Source of the DNA: Erythrobacter colymbi
Lineage (GTDB): Bacteria > Pseudomonadota > Alphaproteobacteria > Sphingomonadales > Sphingomonadaceae
Assembly: GCF_002155685.1 (NCBI RefSeq)
Contig: NZ_MUYK01000003.1
Span: 521,001 to 585,000 of the forward strand
DNA length: 64,000 bases
Direction: 5' to 3'
Shown piece by piece: positions 60,140-64,000 of the stretch. Numbering within the stretch: the stretch's first letter is position 1; each line of letters begins with the position of its first letter. The notes beneath the pieces were generated by a model. It was not told the origin of the DNA and did not search any database. It saw nothing but the letters and a program-made list of their open reading frames with translations. The position numbers were made by a program, and so were the translations under genes.

Positions 60140-62334
60140 GCCGGCACCACCTCGGCATCGGGGCGATAGCCGGTCTGCTTGGCGTGAAGCTGGGCATAGC
60201 GCCCGCCCGCGCGCAGCAGCTCGTCATGCGAGCCGATCTCGGTGATCTCGCCCGCCTCGACCGTGATGATCCGGTGGCACGGGCGCACAGCCGATAGACG
60301 GTGGGCGATGATCAGCACCGTGCGCCCCTGCGCGATCCGGGCGAGGTTGTTCTGGATGATTTCCTCACTCTCGGCATCCAGCGCGCTGGTCGCTTCGTCG
60401 AGAATGAGGATGCGCGGATCGGTGATCAGCGCGCGGGCAATGGCGAGCCGCTGGCGTTGGCCGCCGGAGAGGTTCGACCCGCGCTCCTCGATGATCGTGT
60501 CATATCCCTGCGCGAGGCCGAGGATGAATTCGTGCGCCCCGGCCAATTCGGCGGCGGCGATCACCCGATCCATCGGCAGCGTCGGATTGGCGAGCGCGAT
60601 ATTCTCGCGAACGGTGCGGTTGAACAGGATGTTCTCCTGCAGCACCACCCCCACCTGACGTCGCAGCCACGCCGGATCGACCAGCGCAAGGTCCGTCCCG
60701 TCGACCAGCACCCGCCCCTGTTCGGGCACGTAGAGCCGCTGCACCAGCTTGGTCAGCGTCGACTTACCCGATCCCGAGGGGCCGACGATCCCGATCATCT
60801 CCCCCGGCGCGATGTCGAGGCTGATGCCGCGCAGCGCCTCGGGTGCATCGGGGCGGTAGCGGAAGCGCACCTTGTCGAACTCCACCCGCCCCTTGATCGG
60901 CGGCAGTGTGGCGCGGTTGGGGTTATGCTCGGGCTCGGCGGGGGAATTGAGGATGTCGCCCAACCGGTCGACCGAGATGCGCACCTGCTGGAAATCCTGC
61001 CACAGCTGCGACAGCCGCAGGATCGGCTGCGCGACACGGCCCGATAGCATGTTAAAGGCCACGAGGCTGCCGACGGTCAGATCGCCCGCAATCACCGCCT
61101 TCGCGCCGAAGAACAGGATCGCGACGGTCGTCAGCTTGGACACCAGCTGGATCAGGTGGCTGCCCCAGTTGGCAAGGACGGTGACGTCCCATCCGGTCTG
61201 GATGTAGCCGGCGAACTGCTTCTCCCACCGGTCGCGCATCCGCGGCTCCACCGCCATCGCCTTCAATGTGCCGATGCCGGTGACGGTTTCGACGAGGAAC
61301 GACTGGTTCTCTGCCCCGCGCTTGAACTTCTCGTCGAGCCGCGCGCGCAAAGGCGGTGTCACAAGCACCGAGATCGCGACATAGATCGGGATCGTCAGCG
61401 CCACGATCAGTGTCAACAGCGGCGAATACACATACATCACCGCGAAGAAGACAATGGTGAAGAACAGGTCGATCACCACCGTCACAGCGTTGGAGGTGAG
61501 GAAGTTGCGGATGCTCTCGAGCTCGCGCACCCGCGCCACGCTGTCGCCCACGCGGCGGGCTTCGAAGTAGGATAGCGGCAATGCGACAAGGTGGCGGAAC
61601 AGCGCCGCCGAGAGCTCAGCATCGACCCGGTTGGAGGTATGCGCGAACAGCCAGTTACGCAGCGCCGAAAGCAGCGTCTCGAAGACCAGGATCGCCGTGA
61701 GGCCCACCGCCAGCACCTCCAGCGTGGTCATCGACTGATGCACCAGAACCTTGTCGATCACCAGCTGGAAGAAGATCGGCGAGGCAAGGCCGACGAGCTG
61801 AAGGAAGAAGCTGCCGATCAGCACATCGCGCAAAGGTGCGCGGTACTTGACCAGCGCGGGGATGAACCACGAAATGTCGAAAGCGCGCTTTTGCCCTGCG
61901 ATATGCTCGCGGCTGGTCATGAGAAGGAGTTCGACCTTGTCGCCCTCCATCGCGAAGCGGTCGGCGACGTCTGCCTCGCTCCACACCTCGGGGCGCTGGC
62001 TATCGCTGCGCAGCACCATGTAACGCGTGCCGGTATCGCCGTTATCGTCGATCTTGAGCAGGATCGCCGTGCCATCGCCCGACAGCTTCACCAGGGCGGG
62101 GAGCGGCAGCTTCGGCAGTTCCGCGACCGCCGCTTCCTTGCGGCGCGCCATCAGCCCGAGCTTCTTGGCAATGCGGATCAGGTCATCGAAACTGTAAGGC
62201 AGGTCGCCCTGCCCGCGATCGTGGTGGATCTGCTGGGCATCGGCCGGCACACCAAGAAACTGCGCCAGCAAGACGAAGCTCGCCAGCGCCGCATCGGCGG
62301 GTCCCGCCGCGGGGTTATCGTTCGAATCTGTCAT
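60136..62334 (-). CDS. Type I secretion ABC exporter (HlyB-like, with peptidase-dead C39-like domain)
   Basis: The 732-residue protein has an N-terminal C39-like domain (about 1-140) without catalytic Cys, as in HlyB, where it holds the unfolded substrate rather than cleaving it. Six membrane helices (about 165-440) follow, then the nucleotide-binding domain: Walker A GPSGSGKST (about 520), signature LSGGQRQRLAIARAL (about 625), Walker B ILILDEATSALD, and H-loop IIAHRLS. The start at 62334 (MTDSNDNPAAG) is chosen over a 17-residue longer frame. It forms an operon with hlyD; no outer-membrane TolC gene is nearby. Substrate by context: the giant RTX protein. Confidence 0.95.
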   Translation of the reverse strand: MTDSNDNPAAGPADAALASFVLLAQFLGVPADAQQIHHDRGQGDLPYSFDDLIRIAKKLGLMARRKEAAVAELPKLPLPALVKLSGDGTAILLKIDDNGDTGTRYMVLRSDSQRPEVWSEADVADRFAMEGDKVELLLMTSREHIAGQKRAFDISWFIPALVKYRAPLRDVLIGSFFLQLVGLASPIFFQLVIDKVLVHQSMTTLEVLAVGLTAILVFETLLSALRNWLFAHTSNRVDAELSAALFRHLVALPLSYFEARRVGDSVARVRELESIRNFLTSNAVTVVIDLFFTIVFFAVMYVYSPLLTLIVALTIPIYVAISVLVTPPLRARLDEKFKRGAENQSFLVETVTGIGTLKAMAVEPRMRDRWEKQFAGYIQTGWDVTVLANWGSHLIQLVSKLTTVAILFFGAKAVIAGDLTVGSLVAFNMLSGRVAQPILRLSQLWQDFQQVRISVDRLGDILNSPAEPEHNPNRATLPPIKGRVEFDKVRFRYRPDAPEALRGISLDIAPGEMIGIVGPSGSGKSTLTKLVQRLYVPEQGRVLVDGTDLALVDPAWLRRQVGVVLQENILFNRTVRENIALANPTLPMDRVIAAAELAGAHEFILGLAQGYDTIIEERGSNLSGGQRQRLAIARALITDPRILILDEATSALDAESEEIIQNNLARIAQGRTVLIIAHRLSAVRPCHRIITVEAGEITEIGSHDELLRAGGRYAQLHAKQTGYRPDAEVVPA

Positions 62335-62484
62335 GCCGAGGTTGCGTCCCGCCGCGATCTTTAGGCGACAATGATCGATTGGCAATCGTTATCCCGAGGG
62401 GCCAAGGCGTTGCGATGAATAGCCGGATGGCCGGTCCGGGCCGCTCGCACGGAGCAACGGCTTTGCGGAGCGCAGAGACGGGGC
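62335..62484. other. Short intergenic stretch upstream of the exporter gene
   Basis: No gene is seen. It contains the likely promoter region of the hlyB-hlyD operon (minus strand), but no box is convincing. Plus-strand bases after about 62485 already resemble the MCP 3' end. Confidence 0.4.
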
Positions 62485-62626
62485 CATCGAGGACGGGCAC
62501 CCGCTGGCGCTCTCGAAGAGCCCTGGCGTCTGGCGAGTGCTGCTGAGCGCCAACGAGCTGGAAGCACAGGCCGCCCCTCTGGGCGAACAGGTGCGCGGGT
62601 TCCTGCGGACTGTGCGGGCGGGGTAA
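62485..62626 (+). pseudogene. MCP 3'-end fragment
   Basis: From 62537 to the TAA at 62626 this reads [19 protein letters not shown] and on to [10 protein letters not shown] and a stop, in the same frame and length as the last 30 codons of the MCP at 18372-20231. Of 90 aligned bases, 76 match; most differences are synonymous. Upstream, weaker but colinear similarity (IEDGHPLALSK against [11 protein letters not shown]) reaches about 62485, where it fades. There is no start codon or rest of the gene, so it is a remnant of a third MCP paralogue or a duplicated end. It lies in the same orientation as the intact MCP, bracketing the secretion locus. Confidence 0.8.
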
Positions 62627-62636
62627 GGCGAAGACG

Positions 62637-63260
62637 TCAGCCCTTGCGCCGCACCATCAGCCAAGCGGCCAGCACCAGCCCTGCGAGAATTGCGGAAAGC
62701 CAGCCTAGTGTCGGCCAGTCCGTTCCCGTATTTATCGGGGCGTTCTCCGCTGCGGCTTGCCGGCGAAGGATCTCGGCCCGTTGAAGGGTGAAGTAGTCAC
62801 GGGGCGGAACGTGCTTGCCGCTTAGAGCATTCCGAACATCGGCGCGGCTCTCCGGGGTGTCGTCCAGCACGAAAGCGGGTGCACATGGGCTTTGCAGCAC
62901 GCACCAGACGGGACCCGGCATATCGTCTTCGACCCGGAAAGCCGCAATCAGCAACGGGACATCGGTCGGCCGCTCATCGGGGATATCGAAAGTCGAGTTA
63001 AACCATGCGATTTCGACGCGGCCCGGTACTTGGCCCTTAATCACCTCCTCTACATTCACGGTAAGAAGGCCATAGCTTACGGGCACTGCGGGCGGGCCGG
63101 TTTCGATACGGGCGTAGTTTGCGAGGTGACCGGTAAAGACCGCATCGGCACGGCGGACATCTTCGAGAGCGAAGGGCGCAGGCATTTCGCAGCCATCGGC
63201 TACAGTCGAGCAGGCTATCAACGCGAAGGCCGCCAGAGCTGATCGAAGCGGAATTAGCAT
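62637..63260 (-). CDS. Exported membrane-anchored protein of unknown function
   Basis: The 207-residue product has an N-terminal signal (MLIPLRSALAAFALIAC) with a possible lipobox LIAC, a soluble domain with ADAVFTGHLANYARI and VEEVIKGQVPGRVEI (a pattern seen in small beta-sandwich secreted proteins), and a C-terminal membrane helix (LGWLSAILAGLVLAAWLMV) ending RRKG. Several cysteines (DGCEMP, VWCVLQSPC) may form disulphides. No family is recognised with confidence. The ATG at 63260 has GGAGAG about 10 bases upstream; the frame extends further but overlaps the HD gene and lacks a signal there. Confidence 0.7.
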   Translation of the reverse strand: MLIPLRSALAAFALIACSTVADGCEMPAPFALEDVRRADAVFTGHLANYARIETGPPAVPVSYGLLTVNVEEVIKGQVPGRVEIAWFNSTFDIPDERPTDVPLLIAAFRVEDDMPGPVWCVLQSPCAPAFVLDDTPESRADVRNALSGKHVPPRDYFTLQRAEILRRQAAAENAPINTGTDWPTLGWLSAILAGLVLAAWLMVRRKG

Positions 63261-63307
63261 GCGTAGAGGCTCTCCGATTGACCATCGTAAATCAATCAGA
63301 AAACGGC

Positions 63308-63892
63308 TCACACCCGCACCGCCAGCTCCTTCATCTCGTCCACCTCGCGGGCGAAGCGTTCGGCTGCGACCCCCGGCGCGTGGGCGCGGTAGGCGGTGGC
63401 GAGGGCGCGGTAGTACCACAGCGTGCCGCCCTTCCCGCCGGTGAAGCGGCTCCAGACAACGGCGCCGTGCGCGCGCAGGTCCGCGTTGATCGCGGCGGCG
63501 TTGTGGGTTTTGTCGGCGAAGCTGACCGCGAGGGAGCGCGCGGGCTTGTGGGCGAGGCTGGCGATATAGGCCTCCTTGCGCGGGTGCCAGGCGGGCTTCG
63601 GATCCTCGTGGGCGTCGGTGCAGTCGGCGACTATCTGCGCGACGCCGGCGCCGTAGCGCGCGCGGATGGCTTCGAGTTGGGCGAGCCCGCCCTGATCCTC
63701 GACTGCATCATGCAGCAGCGCGGCGATCGCCTGATCCTCGTCCGCCCCGTTTTCAAGCGCGATCGCGGCGACGGCGAGGAGGTGCGAGACATAGGGAATG
63801 CCCGAGCCTTTGCGGGTCTGCGCGCGGTGGAGGCGGCTGACATAGGCCAGCGCGTCGTCGAAGCGGTCGGTGAGGAAGGGGGTATCGGTCAT
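63308..63892 (-). CDS. HD-domain hydrolase, SpoT-hydrolase/MESH1-like
   Basis: The 194-residue protein has the metal-dependent HD pattern of the (p)ppGpp hydrolase fold: H22 in RLHRAQTRKGSGIPYVSH (with H37), H61-D62 in ALLHDAVED, VADCTDAHED, and FADKTHNAAA where SpoT has LADRLHN. There is no synthetase or regulatory domain, so it resembles small alarmone hydrolases. Substrate is inferred; ppGpp hydrolysis is not proven. The ATG at 63892 starts MTDTPFLTDRFDDAL; an 11-residue longer frame has a weaker start. It is upstream of the exported protein on the same strand, 47 bases apart. Confidence 0.85.
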   Translation of the reverse strand: MTDTPFLTDRFDDALAYVSRLHRAQTRKGSGIPYVSHLLAVAAIALENGADEDQAIAALLHDAVEDQGGLAQLEAIRARYGAGVAQIVADCTDAHEDPKPAWHPRKEAYIASLAHKPARSLAVSFADKTHNAAAINADLRAHGAVVWSRFTGGKGGTLWYYRALATAYRAHAPGVAAERFAREVDEMKELAVRV

Positions 63893-64000
63893 CGCGTGTC
63901 CTCCTGTCTTCCGATCAAACGCCAAGAGCGCCCGGCAGCGAGGCTGCGGGCGTCGGATGTTCGATCTGTGGTGGGTTTTTGATGGTGGTTGCGGGAGTTG

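Noticed and set aside
62537..62626. Attachment-site duplication from a recent integrase event
   Set aside because: The two MCP ends differ at 14 of 90 bases, mostly at synonymous sites, which fits old paralogues better than a fresh att duplication; no integrase gene is in the window.

Overview
The window is high-GC (about two thirds G+C in most genes), densely packed bacterial DNA. Gene content and style suggest an alphaproteobacterium of the Sphingomonadales/Erythrobacteraceae type. The support is a compact cheA-W-Y-B-R cluster, frequent ATGA/GTGA stop-start overlaps, some GTG starts and sphingomonad-like housekeeping genes. The taxonomic call is an inference; no rRNA or tRNA gene is visible.

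Layout. 1-9.2 kb is mixed housekeeping: a truncated EamA-type transporter, an Old Yellow Enzyme reductase, two tiny exported Cys-rich proteins in a lower-GC patch, a lipoprotein, lipB, a membrane protein with an MFS transporter, a minus-strand trio (class II aldolase, orphan 2Fe-2S subunit, ArsC) and a MATE transporter. 9.3-20.2 kb is one co-directional chemotaxis/c-di-GMP block: cheA, cheW, cheY, cheB, cheR, a GGDEF-EAL protein and two methyl-accepting chemotaxis proteins (MCPs). 20.3-62.3 kb is a type I secretion (T1SS) toxin/adhesin locus. 62.3-64 kb holds an MCP 3' fragment, an exported protein and an HD hydrolase.

The T1SS locus is the main discovery candidate. It is dominated by one uninterrupted minus-strand gene of 32.2 kb (20309-52531, 10,740 codons). 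From N to C terminus its product carries: an AHH-like HNH/ENDO VII nuclease domain; a helical region with a hydrophobic segment; FrpC-like calcium motifs; long RTX arrays with three inserted NIDO-like modules and an NGSFE-type jelly roll; about 18 tandem-95/cadherin-like repeats; eleven 97-residue repeats; a CBM2-like carbohydrate-binding region; and a second FrpC-like region before the C-terminal tail. Directly upstream, with an ATGA overlap, lies an Imm11-like (DUF1629) immunity gene. This mirrors the usual polymorphic-toxin order: toxin domain at the N terminus and immunity gene upstream, which suits a type I substrate whose export signal must be at the C terminus.

Diverging from the toxin operon are a HlyC-type RTX acyltransferase, a protein with a degenerate J-like segment, and an Hsp70 with an unusual C-terminal extension. 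Converging on them are HlyD and HlyB homologues. I infer a self-contained system: toxin with immunity, toxin acylation, a dedicated Hsp70 module that may keep a roughly 1-MDa substrate export-competent, and the inner-membrane exporter. No TolC-type channel is in the window. The toxin head plus immunity gene is clearly lower in GC than the repeat body, suggesting a swappable module. The locus lies between an intact MCP gene and a same-orientation MCP 3' remnant, suggesting island insertion or loss of a third MCP gene.
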